NCBI GenBank assembly: GCA_029880855.1
Contig: JAOUNS010000003.1
Span: 186,001 to 250,000, forward strand
DNA length: 64,000 bases
Direction: 5' to 3'
Source: Gammaproteobacteria bacterium
Lineage (GTDB): Bacteria; Pseudomonadota; Gammaproteobacteria; UBA6429; Thiohalophilaceae
In this document: piece after piece, positions 37,782 through 52,494 of the stretch
Position numbering within the stretch: position 1 is the stretch's first letter
Layout: each line of letters opens with the position of its first letter
Translations under genes and position numbers: made by a program
The notes under the pieces: model-generated
The model's input: only the letters and a program-made list of their open reading frames with translations
What the model was told of the DNA's origin: nothing
Database searches by the model: none

Positions 37782-38606
37782 ATGCCGAAAAACGCACAAT
37801 CGATCCGTCCCTTCCTCAAATGGGCAGGCAGCAAGTTCCGCATCATTGATCGGATCCAGCGCCTGTTACCGCCGGGCAAACGCCTCATTGAACCGTTTAC
37901 CGGCTCCGGTGCGGTATTTTTAAATACCGATTATGATCACTACCTGTTATCAGACAACAACCCCGATCTGATCAACCTGTATCGCTATTTACAGGAAGAC
38001 GGACAGGCGTTTATTGACTACTGCAAGAATTATTACTTCGGCGACAAATTCAACAACCCGGACACCTATTACAAACGGCGCGAGTTGTTCAACAAAACCA
38101 CCGACCTGCGCAAAAAATCCGCCCTGTTTCTCTACCTCAACCGACACGGCTACAACGGCCTGTGTCGATACAACAGCAGCGGCGGCTTCAATGTCCCCTT
38201 CGGTCGATACAAACACCCCTACTTCCCGGCCAAAGAGATGCTCGCCTTTCATTACAAATCACAATACGCCGAATTCCGCGTCGCCGGTTTTGAAACTGTG
38301 ATGCAAAACGCCAAACGCGGTGACGTGATCTATTGCGATCCGCCCTATCATCCCCTCTCCGCCTCAGCCAACTTCACCACCTACAGCGCCGGCGGCTTCA
38401 GCGAAGCACAACAACACCAATTGGCGGCACTGGCCAAAGCGGCACGGGAGCGTAACATCCCGGTGCTGATCTCCAACCACAACACCCGCTTTACCCTCGA
38501 CGTCTACGCCGACGCCACACTGGAAAACTTCCCCGTGCGACGTTTCATCAGCTGCAACGGCAACCGCCGCGATCACGCCGGAGAGTTGTTGGCTTTATAT
38601 AGTTGA
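37782..38606 (+). CDS. dam: DNA adenine methylase (Dam)
   Basis: This 274-residue alpha-class N6-adenine methyltransferase expected to modify GATC has the SAM-binding FLKWAGSK and EPFTGSGAVFLN motifs, the DNA-contact stretch NRHGYNGLCRYN and the catalytic CDPPY. It is immediately downstream of argA (16 bases). No restriction partner is adjacent, which fits a housekeeping Dam used in mismatch repair and replication control. Confidence 0.95.
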   Translation: MPKNAQSIRPFLKWAGSKFRIIDRIQRLLPPGKRLIEPFTGSGAVFLNTDYDHYLLSDNNPDLINLYRYLQEDGQAFIDYCKNYYFGDKFNNPDTYYKRRELFNKTTDLRKKSALFLYLNRHGYNGLCRYNSSGGFNVPFGRYKHPYFPAKEMLAFHYKSQYAEFRVAGFETVMQNAKRGDVIYCDPPYHPLSASANFTTYSAGGFSEAQQHQLAALAKAARERNIPVLISNHNTRFTLDVYADATLENFPVRRFISCNGNRRDHAGELLALYS

Positions 38607-38983
38607 TACCACCGTTTTGTATAATTCAGGCAAGTTGCTGTCCGCCAGTCAAACCGTCACTCATAAACTTTATCACTCATTTTTCACTACCCAATTGTAA
38701 ATTCCCGCCGATACAGCCCCATTCGGTTGATTCGTTGCGGTTTTGTTTTCCGCACAGGTGTTGTCAGGGTTCTCCTACCTGTCGGATTTGGCTGCGTTCC
38801 CCGGTCCGGGGGTATGGTGATAGCGGGTTATGTCACTTTTCCTATGGCCATTGGAAAAAAAACTTTAGTCACATTTTGCGGAATTTGGCCTAAAGGGTCG
38901 GTTTTTGGCTGCCGACAGTCTAGGTTGTCGGCGGGCCTTCCCGTTACGCTGGCGTGAGTTGTAACCAAAACAGGTATTGCAAG
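38607..38983. other. 377-bp intergenic region before the pseudo-receiver gene
   Basis: No gene was found. Two structures are visible: an ACAGGT...ACCTGT inverted repeat around 38754-38780, and a perfect GCCGACA-N9-TGTCGGC style hairpin at about 38911-38932 that overlaps a promoter-like sequence. An A8 run lies near 38860. Confidence 0.5.
38891..38918 (+). promoter_or_regulatory. Candidate sigma-28 (FliA-type) promoter
   Basis: TAAAGGGT (38891-38898) and GCCGACAG (38911-38918) resemble TAAA-N15-GCCGATAA, with 16 bases between TAAA and GCCGA. The start codon of the next gene is about 65 bases downstream. If real, it ties the pseudo-receiver to motility gene expression. Confidence 0.35.
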
Positions 38984-39379
38984 ATGGCAGCTAGTATCAA
39001 GACCAATAATACCATCCTCATTGTTGAGGAAAACCAGCGGATGGCGTTCTTACTGGATTTTCTGCTCTCCCGTGAAGGTTATCAGGTGGTGAGTATGAAT
39101 CCGGTGCAAGAGCATGAGGCAATTGCCGACGATATCCAGCCACCCAAACTGATCATCATGGGCAGTCGTATTTCGTTCGCCAATAACAATCGGTTGATCA
39201 CCCGGATTCGTAACCAGCAACGCTGGAAAAGCGTGCCGATCATTATTTTGATCGAGACGTTTATCAAGGAGAAGATGAAGAATGCGCTGGATGCGGGGGC
39301 GAATGATTTTCTGTTGCAGCCGTTTGATTCCAAGGAACTGGTGGCGCAGATCACGCGCCATACAGTCTGTGTGCACTAG
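38984..39379 (+). CDS. Degenerate single-domain receiver (pseudo-response regulator)
   Basis: This 131-residue protein clearly has the CheY-like fold pattern (ILIVEENQRMAFLLDFLLSREGYQVV; ALDAGANDFLLQPFDSKELVAQI). The phospho-acceptor Asp position is Gly60 (LIIMGSRI). The conserved Thr is Ile90 (IIILIETF) and the conserved Lys is Gln112 (LLQPFD). It therefore cannot be phosphorylated in the usual way and probably works as a constitutive or alternative-signal binding module. ATG at 38984 was chosen, and a GTG at 38954 is in frame. It converges on the gene for a pilus/secretion ATPase. Confidence 0.88.
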   Translation: MAASIKTNNTILIVEENQRMAFLLDFLLSREGYQVVSMNPVQEHEAIADDIQPPKLIIMGSRISFANNNRLITRIRNQQRWKSVPIIILIETFIKEKMKNALDAGANDFLLQPFDSKELVAQITRHTVCVH

Positions 39380-39403
39380 GCACCAGGCGCGAGGAGCCGG
39401 TCG

Positions 39404-41194
39404 CTAAAGTTCATTGTCCGGCGGTACGACCTTGATCACTTCTTCGATTGTGGTGATGCCCATGGCGATCTTGCGTGCGCCGGAGATGCGCAGCTGGGTC
39501 ATGCCTTCCTTGACCGCCAGTTTGCGAATGGATTCGGCATCGCTGTCCGGTGTAATGTTCTGGCGCAAGTTGCTGGTCAGGGGCATCAGTTCATAGATGC
39601 CGACCCGGCCCATGAAACCGGTGTGACGACATTCATCACAACCCTGCGGGCCGTAATACTCGTGCTGACCATTGATTTTCCAGGGTGAAGTGAGGTTCTG
39701 CCAGGCCATGGCATCGACTTCGGTTGGTTGTTTGCAATGGGGACAGAGTGTCCGCACCAGTCGTTGCGCCATGATGCCAATCACGGTGGCGTTGATCAGA
39801 TAGGCCGGTACGCCGATCTCACGCAAACGCGGTATGGCGCCGGCCACGTCATTGGTATGCAGGGTGGATAACACCAGATGACCGGTGAGGGCTGCCTGGA
39901 TGGCCATTTGTGCCGTCTCCTTGTCGCGTATCTCACCCACCATGATGATGTCCGGGTCCTGTCGCATCAGGGTGCGAACGCCGGTGGCAAAGTCCAGACC
40001 GATGTTGTGCTGCACCTGCATTTGATTGAATTCCGGCATGACCATTTCAATGGGGTCTTCGACGGTACAGACATTGACTTCCGGTTTGGCCAGTTGCCGG
40101 AGTGTGGAATAAAGTGTGGTGGTTTTACCTGAACCGGTGGGTCCGGTTACCAGCACGATACCGTGTGGTTGTGACACCATATTGTTCCAGCGCTCGATAT
40201 CCTTCTCGCTGAAACCCAGTGCGGTTAAATCTTTCACCAATACATCCGGGTTAAAGATACGCATTACCAGTTTTTCACCGAAGGCGGTGGGCATGATGGA
40301 GAGACGCAATTCGATCTCATTACCACCGGGTGTTTTGGTTTTGATGCGGCCATCCTGGGGCCGGCGTTTTTCCACCACGTCCATGCGTCCCAGTACTTTG
40401 ATGCGACTGGTGACCACAGCCATCACCGGGGTGGGCATTTCATAAACCAGATGCAAGGCGCCATCAATACGAAAACGGATGTTGCCCACATCGCGGCGTG
40501 GTTCCATGTGTATATCACTGGCGCGTTGTTCAAAGGCGTATTGCAACAACCAGTCCACGATGTGCACGACGCTTTCATCGTTGGTATCCAGTCGGCCGGA
40601 CTTGCCCAGCTCCACCAGTTGCTCAAAGTTGGCCACACCGGGAATGGCTTTCTCGTCGGCTTCGTCGGTGGCGCGTCGCATGGAATGGCTGACGCTGTAA
40701 AATTCGTTCAGGTATTTGGGTATGTCGATGGGACTGGCTATGACCCGTTTGATTGACAGGTTGGTGGCATGGCTCAATTCGTTTTCCCAGGCGCGGATAA
40801 AAGGTTCGGCCGTGGCGATGGTGACACTTTCCTTATCCACCTTGACGGGCAGTATCTTGTAACGATTGGCATAGGCCGCCGACATCACTCTTGTTACTGA
40901 GGTGACATCCACCTTGAGGGGATCGATTCTGAGGTAAGGCAAACCGGCCCGGCCGGCCAGCCATTGCGTCAGGTTTTCCAGGTTGAGGATTTTATGCGGC
41001 GGCAGTTTGTCCTTCCACTCCTGCTGGGCAATGATCACCAGCGGATGTATATCCAGTGTGGTGCTGCGGGCCGGCATCAGGAATTGCTCGGCCTGTTCAT
41101 TGTCGATGTGTCCGTCTTCCAGTAATTCACCGATCACATCCCGCAAAAACAGTTTTCTTTCCGCCTGGGGTGTATCCATCAAGAACTGTGACAT
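39404..41194 (-). CDS. GspE/PilB-family secretion or pilus assembly ATPase
   Basis: This 596-residue hexameric motor ATPase has an N-terminal T2SS-E-type domain (about 60-165), then the ATPase core: RASDIHMEP, Walker A GPTGSGKTT (351-359), Asp box and Walker B (DPDIIMVGEIRD), His box LSTLHTNDVAGA. It also has a zinc-binding tetracysteine (CPHC and CDEC). This is a full-length family member. No pseudopilin, secretin or pilC is adjacent, so whether it drives type II secretion, type IV pili or an MSHA-like pilus is undecided. It lies 9 bases upstream of nothing but the convergent pseudo-receiver, and ptsP is immediately upstream in the same direction. Confidence 0.93.
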   Translation of the reverse strand: MSQFLMDTPQAERKLFLRDVIGELLEDGHIDNEQAEQFLMPARSTTLDIHPLVIIAQQEWKDKLPPHKILNLENLTQWLAGRAGLPYLRIDPLKVDVTSVTRVMSAAYANRYKILPVKVDKESVTIATAEPFIRAWENELSHATNLSIKRVIASPIDIPKYLNEFYSVSHSMRRATDEADEKAIPGVANFEQLVELGKSGRLDTNDESVVHIVDWLLQYAFEQRASDIHMEPRRDVGNIRFRIDGALHLVYEMPTPVMAVVTSRIKVLGRMDVVEKRRPQDGRIKTKTPGGNEIELRLSIMPTAFGEKLVMRIFNPDVLVKDLTALGFSEKDIERWNNMVSQPHGIVLVTGPTGSGKTTTLYSTLRQLAKPEVNVCTVEDPIEMVMPEFNQMQVQHNIGLDFATGVRTLMRQDPDIIMVGEIRDKETAQMAIQAALTGHLVLSTLHTNDVAGAIPRLREIGVPAYLINATVIGIMAQRLVRTLCPHCKQPTEVDAMAWQNLTSPWKINGQHEYYGPQGCDECRHTGFMGRVGIYELMPLTSNLRQNITPDSDAESIRKLAVKEGMTQLRISGARKIAMGITTIEEVIKVVPPDNEL

Positions 41195-41203
41195 AAGCGT
41201 ATC

Positions 41204-43477
41204 CTATTTCCCTGCCCTGACCAGACCACCCATGCCGGCAATCTCAAAGCGGCTGTTCAGATATTGGCGTATGGTTTGAGGATCTTCCATCTGCATGACC
41301 TCGTCAAGTAAATCTATCGCACGTTTGGTGCTGACGTTGCGGATTACCCACTTGACCCTGGTCAGGCTGGAAGCACTCATACTGAGTGAATCAATGCCCA
41401 TGCCCACCAGCAACAGGGCCGAGGCCGGGTCGCCCGCCATTTCTCCACAAACACTGACAGGAATTTTATGCGCCTTGGCGCTTAATACCACCTGATAGAT
41501 GGCGCGCAACACAGCCGGGTGCAGGGAGTCATATAACTCGGCCACGTTGGCGTTGTTACGATCCACCGCCAGCAGATATTGGGTCAGGTCGTTACTGCCA
41601 ATGGAAAAGAAATCCACACGCCGCGCCAGACTGTCCACCTGATAGACGGCGGAGGGAACTTCAATCATGACGCCGATCTTCGGTTGCGTGACATTGATCC
41701 CTTCTTCAATTAACTCTGCATGGGCCTGACGCAATAACATCAGTGCGTCGGTGAGTTCCGCCACGGTTGAGATCATGGGCAGCAGTATATGCAGGTTATT
41801 CAAACCCACGTTGGCCTTCATCATGGCGCGGGCCTGCACCAGGAAGATTTCCGGATGATCGAGGGTAATGCGTATGCCGCGCCAGCCAAGGAAAGGATTC
41901 TCTTCGTGGATGGGAAAATAAGGCAAGGCTTTGTCACCACCTACGTCCAGCGTGCGCAGGGTAACCGGTCGCGGCGCGAAGACTTGCAGGGCATGACGAT
42001 AGATGCGGTATTGTTCCTCTTCACCGGGAAAACTTTGCCGCACCATAAAAGGAAACTCGGTTCGATACAGGCCGATACCTTCTGCACCACTGCTGAGTGA
42101 TGGTGAGATATCCGACAACAGACCGGTGTTGGCATATAACGGGATGTGTTTGCCGTCCTGGGTCATGGCGGGTTGATCCCGCAACTCCATTAATTCTGCA
42201 GAGAGTTCCGCCTCTTCCTGCGCCAGCCGCTGATATTCCTTGCGTACTGCACCGGAGGGGGAAATGATCACATTACCGCTGTAACCGTCGGCGATCACCT
42301 GACAACCATCCACGCGGCCTACCGGCAGATCCTTTACACCCATTACCGCCGGTAAACCCAGGGCGCGTGACAGGATCGCAACGTGGGAAGTACGTGAACC
42401 GCGTACCGATACCACCGCCTTCAATCGGCCGGGTGGCACTTCCGCCAGCATGGTGGCCGAGATATCTTCACCAACCAGAATGGTTTCATTTGGATATTCC
42501 ATCTCACGCTGATTGGCGGCCTGCAAGTGCGCCAGAATGCGTTGTCCCAGATCGTGTACGTCATCCGCCCGTTCACTTAAATAGGGATCATTCATTTCAC
42601 GGAAGATCTTTACATGTTCCAGTATGGTCTGGCGTAACGCACCCGGCGCCCAGTTGCCACGCCGGATGTTACCGATGGTTTCACCCAGCAAGGATTCACC
42701 ATTGAGCATTAACAAATAAGCGTCGAACAGGGCTTTGTCTTCGGCAGGCAGTAATGCCTCCAGTCTTGAGGAAAGATTAATAATATCCTGTCTGACCTGT
42801 TCCACCGCTTTGCTGAAGACTTCAATTTCGGAGTCAATATCATCAATCTTGCGATCCGGAATGGCGTTCAGATCCGCCAGTGGATAAACCACCACGGCGG
42901 TACCCATGGCAACACCCGGTGCGCCGGGTAAACCCAACAGGGGTTTGGAATCATCAAGGTCCTGACCGTTTTGCGCCAGAATGCGTTCGATTTCTCCACT
43001 GGCGGCGGCATGAGCCATGGCGCCGGCCAATTGTGAAGCGATGGTGATCAAAAACGTGACGCTGTCTTCGACATAACATTCTGGATTGCGGCTTTGCACG
43101 ACCAGTACACCCAGCACCTTGCGATGATGGATGATCGGCACACCCAGAAAACTGTTGAATTGTTCTTCACCCGATCCGGGAAAATAATAATAACGGGGAT
43201 GTTCCGGTGCATTGGCCAGATTCACCGGTTCGGCGCGTGAGGCCACCAGACTCACCAGACCTTCATCAAAGGCCAGTCGAATATTACCCACCGACTCGGG
43301 ATTCAGACCTTCAGTGGCCATCAGGACATGTTGCTGTTGCGCTTCATCACTCAGATAGACAGAGCAAACATCCACCTCCATCGCCGCCTTGACCTGCGTC
43401 ACAATGATCGACAATGCCTGATCAAGGTTACGGGCGGAATTCACTTCCTGGACGATACGACGCAATATATCGAGCAT
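41204..43477 (-). CDS. ptsP: PTS-Ntr enzyme I (phosphoenolpyruvate-protein phosphotransferase PtsP)
   Basis: This 757-residue protein has an N-terminal GAF domain (about 1-165) followed by a full enzyme I: N-domain with phospho-His in GSRTSHVAILSRALG, and PEP-binding TIM barrel with GIGLYRTEFPF, DVGGDKALPYF, FFSIGSNDLTQY and catalytic Cys in VSVCGEMAGDP. It starts the nitrogen-related phosphorelay (NPr, EIIA-Ntr). The rppH gene directly upstream is the conserved gammaproteobacterial order. Confidence 0.97.
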   Translation of the reverse strand: MLDILRRIVQEVNSARNLDQALSIIVTQVKAAMEVDVCSVYLSDEAQQQHVLMATEGLNPESVGNIRLAFDEGLVSLVASRAEPVNLANAPEHPRYYYFPGSGEEQFNSFLGVPIIHHRKVLGVLVVQSRNPECYVEDSVTFLITIASQLAGAMAHAAASGEIERILAQNGQDLDDSKPLLGLPGAPGVAMGTAVVVYPLADLNAIPDRKIDDIDSEIEVFSKAVEQVRQDIINLSSRLEALLPAEDKALFDAYLLMLNGESLLGETIGNIRRGNWAPGALRQTILEHVKIFREMNDPYLSERADDVHDLGQRILAHLQAANQREMEYPNETILVGEDISATMLAEVPPGRLKAVVSVRGSRTSHVAILSRALGLPAVMGVKDLPVGRVDGCQVIADGYSGNVIISPSGAVRKEYQRLAQEEAELSAELMELRDQPAMTQDGKHIPLYANTGLLSDISPSLSSGAEGIGLYRTEFPFMVRQSFPGEEEQYRIYRHALQVFAPRPVTLRTLDVGGDKALPYFPIHEENPFLGWRGIRITLDHPEIFLVQARAMMKANVGLNNLHILLPMISTVAELTDALMLLRQAHAELIEEGINVTQPKIGVMIEVPSAVYQVDSLARRVDFFSIGSNDLTQYLLAVDRNNANVAELYDSLHPAVLRAIYQVVLSAKAHKIPVSVCGEMAGDPASALLLVGMGIDSLSMSASSLTRVKWVIRNVSTKRAIDLLDEVMQMEDPQTIRQYLNSRFEIAGMGGLVRAGK

Positions 43478-43598
43478 AATCGGGTTGGGGCCTGCTGTTT
43501 ATAATATAAGTTTTATTGCAGTCTGCGACAGACATGCGTTACCGCCGCAGACAACCTGCCGACGGTGAAAGCTGTTATGCGTGATGTTCCGTTATAGA

Positions 43599-44111
43599 CT
43601 ACCGGTGCCTAACACATTCAGCAAAGCCGGTGCCACGCATCGGTTCAAGGAGCGGTTCCAGTTCCTGCAGGGCCTTGCGGTAGACCTGACGTTTGAAGGG
43701 GACCACTTCTTTGGCCGGCAGCCAGTAATTAACCCAGCGCCATTGATCGAATTCGGGATTTTCCGTTCTGTTAAAGCATACCTGTTGATCACTGCTCAAC
43801 AGACGGAGGAGATACCAGACCTGCTTTTGACCGATACAGACAGGCTTGATATGACGACGGACATAACGTTTCGGGATCTGGTACTTCAACCAACCCTGGG
43901 TACATCCAATGATCTCGACATCGTCAGCCAGCAGGCCGATTTCCTCATTCAGCTCGCGATACAGCGCCTGCTCAGGGGTCTCATTCACCCTGATGCCCCC
44001 TTGCGGGAATTGCCAGGAATTTTCACCAATACGGCGGGCCCAGAACAGCTGTCCGGCCTCATTGGTGAGGATAATCCCTACATTCGCTCTATAGCCTTCT
44101 GAATCAATCAC
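43599..44111 (-). CDS. rppH: RNA pyrophosphohydrolase
   Basis: This 170-residue Nudix hydrolase removes pyrophosphate from mRNA 5' ends and triggers decay. The Nudix box spans residues 38-60 ([22 protein letters not shown]), and the N-terminal [14 protein letters not shown] and WQFPQ segments are RppH-specific. It precedes ptsP with a gap of about 120 bases. Confidence 0.96.
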   Translation of the reverse strand: MIDSEGYRANVGIILTNEAGQLFWARRIGENSWQFPQGGIRVNETPEQALYRELNEEIGLLADDVEIIGCTQGWLKYQIPKRYVRRHIKPVCIGQKQVWYLLRLLSSDQQVCFNRTENPEFDQWRWVNYWLPAKEVVPFKRQVYRKALQELEPLLEPMRGTGFAECVRHR

Positions 44112-44310
44112 TTATGCGTAACCCTTGCGAAATTCCATTAAGGTTGGACCATTCTTTCATACTTTAGGCCATACTCGCAAATCTTTCCTGCCAACTATAA
44201 TCCATATAAAACAATAGGTTATATAGGCGGGACGAAATGCCGATTTTGGCCTCCGGCCCAATCTGGAGTATGATTGCCCCCCTGTACTCACTGTGGGGAT
44301 ATAAATAGTC

Positions 44311-44964
44311 ATGGCATTAGCAATCTTCGATCTGGATCACACCCTGCTCAATGGGGACAGCGATTACCTCTGGGGACAATTTCTGGTTAACAAGGGCATC
44401 GTCGAGCGTGAGTACTACGAGCGGGAAAACCAGCGTTATTTCGATGAATACCGGGCCGGCACACTGGATATCTTCGCCTTCCTCGCCTTCAGCCTGGAGC
44501 CACTGACCCGCTTCAGCATGGAAGAACTGGCTGAACTGCACCGGGAATACATGCAAACCAGCATCCACCCCATCATCCTGCCCGCCGGTCGTGCCTTGAT
44601 CGAAAAGCATCGCCAACAGGGTGACACCCTGATCATTATCACCGCCACGAACCGGTTTGTGACCGAGCCCATCGCCAAAGAGCTGGGCATCGACAACCTG
44701 CTGGCCACCACACCGGAAATCAGTCAGGGTCGTTACACCGGCCGTGTTGATGGTATCCCCTGCTTTAAGGACGGCAAGGTCAAGAACCTCTATCAATGGC
44801 TGGCAGGCTCAGGCGAAACCCTGGAGGAGAGCCGTTTTTACAGCGATTCACTGAACGACATCCCTTTGCTGGAACTGGTGACCTATCCGGTGGCTGTCGA
44901 TCCGGATGAGACACTGGAACAACATGCCGAGATGAAGGGTTGGGAAATTATCAGCCTGCGCTGA
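44311..44964 (+). CDS. HAD-superfamily IB phosphatase (SerB-like)
   Basis: This 217-residue HAD hydrolase has motif I IFDLDHTLL (Asp7, Asp9), motif II IIITATN, motif III Lys in FKDGKVKN and motif IV FYSDSLNDIPLL. The helical cap between motifs I and II is of the IB type seen in phosphoserine and histidinol phosphatases. The substrate is unknown. GGGG lies ahead of the ATG. It is convergent with the accessory operon. Confidence 0.9.
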   Translation: MALAIFDLDHTLLNGDSDYLWGQFLVNKGIVEREYYERENQRYFDEYRAGTLDIFAFLAFSLEPLTRFSMEELAELHREYMQTSIHPIILPAGRALIEKHRQQGDTLIIITATNRFVTEPIAKELGIDNLLATTPEISQGRYTGRVDGIPCFKDGKVKNLYQWLAGSGETLEESRFYSDSLNDIPLLELVTYPVAVDPDETLEQHAEMKGWEIISLR

Positions 44965-44976
44965 GTTCAAGCCAGA

Positions 44977-46056
44977 CTAATATATTTTTGGGATAAACCG
45001 GTAAGGGACATCCCGGCAATAATCTGCATAGACCGGATCACTCAGCAAATGTCGTTCCTCGGTTGTTGCGCGCAGATAGTAGATGAACGTCCAGCTGGCC
45101 ATCCCGAGAACAGCAAAGACAAATCCACTGTAGCTGACCTGAAGTTCAGCTGCCAATAAAGGAAATGCGCCGATCCACCAGGCAACATTCTTTGCGGTGT
45201 ACGCTGGATGACGCACCCAGCGATAGGGGCCGTGCCTGACAATTCCCCTGTGAGTCAAATTACCGGCCTTGAGGTTTAACGCCGCCGATCCCCAGGCATA
45301 CACCGCCATAAATATCAGCATGGCTGTTCCGGCAATATTTTGCATGATCACCGTTTGGTATTCAGGGTAATCAGCACTGTGCCACCCCAGAATCTGGTTT
45401 GTCATGCCATTGAATGGCGGATAACAAATCAGTGCAACCAGCCAGCCGAACAGAGTGGGTTCAACTGAACGAATCTCATTACCCAACTTCGGGTGCTCAA
45501 CAGCATATGCTAGTACAAAAAAAAAGACATCCACCAGTAAGATGATCTGGAATATGAACCAATATCCGGCCGGGAAAAACGTCCCGGTTATGAAATACCC
45601 CTCCCAATGCCTGATAAGTGACTCCACATGTTCAATCAGCCAAATCAGCATCATGGGCAAAAAGAAGAACTTGACCAGGGTGGCCAGCAGGGCGGTTTTA
45701 TCCCGCTCGGATAAACAGCCACGCTTGATCCCAGCCAGAGCCGCCCAAAACCGGCGTGATTTTGGCTGATACGTGTCAGGCAAGGAGAGATAAAACGGCA
45801 ATAAACATACAGAATACAGACACACCAAACCAAGTAATATTTCATTGCCGGTAATAACCAGACTATTGAGATGATACTCCGCAGAAAAAAATCCCTGCCA
45901 GTGGGGGTGATGGGTGTAAAACAGGTATCCCGTCACGAGCAGTGACATGGCAGAAAAATAATTACGCACCATGTCACTCCATGGCAGGTATGACCAGGCT
46001 TTTGCAACAACAGTCGGGGGAGGAACAGCCGTGATTTTTTCAGTAAAATGTGACAT
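44977..46056 (-). CDS. Polytopic membrane protein with ICMT/PEMT-like methyltransferase domain
   Basis: This 359-residue protein has about seven hydrophobic segments. The C-terminal third has the isoprenylcysteine-carboxyl-methyltransferase/phospholipid-methyltransferase pattern: GIVRHGPYRWVRHPAYTAKN, then LRATTEERHLL and YADYCRDVPYRFIP (SAM-binding His/Glu residues). The start lies 12 bases after the RHS-lipase stop, so it is probably the last gene of that operon. Bacterial members methylate lipids, quinone-like or small hydrophobic substrates. The target is unknown. Confidence 0.85.
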   Translation of the reverse strand: MSHFTEKITAVPPPTVVAKAWSYLPWSDMVRNYFSAMSLLVTGYLFYTHHPHWQGFFSAEYHLNSLVITGNEILLGLVCLYSVCLLPFYLSLPDTYQPKSRRFWAALAGIKRGCLSERDKTALLATLVKFFFLPMMLIWLIEHVESLIRHWEGYFITGTFFPAGYWFIFQIILLVDVFFFVLAYAVEHPKLGNEIRSVEPTLFGWLVALICYPPFNGMTNQILGWHSADYPEYQTVIMQNIAGTAMLIFMAVYAWGSAALNLKAGNLTHRGIVRHGPYRWVRHPAYTAKNVAWWIGAFPLLAAELQVSYSGFVFAVLGMASWTFIYYLRATTEERHLLSDPVYADYCRDVPYRFIPKIY

Positions 46057-46068
46057 AAGTAATACATC

Positions 46069-51621
<5,553 letters not shown>

Positions 51622-51638
51622 TGTTTCCTTTCTCTTGC

Positions 51639-52427
51639 TCAGTAATCTTTTTTCGCATAGAAGTATTTTTCAACGGTTTTTATTTGTGACAGATAGGTTG
51701 TCAAATCCTCTGATTTTCTGACGGTTCGGATACTGAACCGACAGGGAATGGTTTGTTGGTCTCCCCAAGTATAGATCTGTGACGCATGTTCTGAAAAGTT
51801 ATCAATTGATATCGACTGGCCATGTATCAACTGTGTAACTCCGGGAATATCCCTGGCGTCCGCCTCTGCGCCTTCTGACCAGGCTGGTTTAACCAGCAGG
51901 CTGCCGTCACTATTCAGTTCTATCTCAAGCAGAAAGCCTGAGGTGATCGCACATATTGGATACCCGGTTCTGCCCTTGCCTTCCTTCAGCAAGCGAGTAA
52001 TGTACTGTTGCTTTTCAGTAATCATGCGCCGTTCGTTGGCTACCTGTTTTTCAAGATCCTTGATGTGATTTTGTAATTCTTCATGGAGTTTTTTCTGTCC
52101 GACGGATAATGTTCCTTCCTGGGATTGCAGCAAACGACTGAGGAGCCTTTCTTTACTCTGCAGGACTTTCAGGAGTGATTCTGTTTTCTTCTGTTGTTCA
52201 TAAAGATCCGTGATCGCCTTGTTATAGTCATCACGGATTTTGTCACGATCTTTTTTTGTTTCTTCCAGTTCTTTTGCCAGTTCCGTACTGGGGGTTGCAC
52301 CACTTTCAATGGAAAGAATGGTATATGCCATGACAGAAAATACCATTAAGATCAGGATTTCTGTCAGACTGAGATTAACGATAGATGCACGATGATGCTT
52401 CCTGGCTTCATTGACTGAAAGACTCAT
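51639..52427 (-). CDS. Single-TM coiled-coil protein, ExbD/MotB-like N-terminus
   Basis: The product has 262 residues. The N-terminus RASIVNLSLTEILILMVFSVMAY places an acidic residue (Glu23) at the start of the only TM, as in ExbD/TolR/MotB stator subunits (for example INVTPFIDVMLVLL of ExbD). A coiled coil of about 100 residues follows (about 45-145). A compact C-terminal domain I do not recognise comes next (YPICAITSGFLLEIELNSDGSLLVKPAW, CRFSIRTVRKSEDL, TVEKYFYAKKD). No OmpA-type peptidoglycan motif is visible. It lies 17 bases before the RHS-lipase gene. Confidence 0.8.
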   Translation of the reverse strand: MSLSVNEARKHHRASIVNLSLTEILILMVFSVMAYTILSIESGATPSTELAKELEETKKDRDKIRDDYNKAITDLYEQQKKTESLLKVLQSKERLLSRLLQSQEGTLSVGQKKLHEELQNHIKDLEKQVANERRMITEKQQYITRLLKEGKGRTGYPICAITSGFLLEIELNSDGSLLVKPAWSEGAEADARDIPGVTQLIHGQSISIDNFSEHASQIYTWGDQQTIPCRFSIRTVRKSEDLTTYLSQIKTVEKYFYAKKDY

Positions 52428-52494
52428 ACATATCCCCTGTCGGTCTGGTGTATCCCTTGAAGAGTATTCTCATCATTTACGATCAGGTGTGCTG

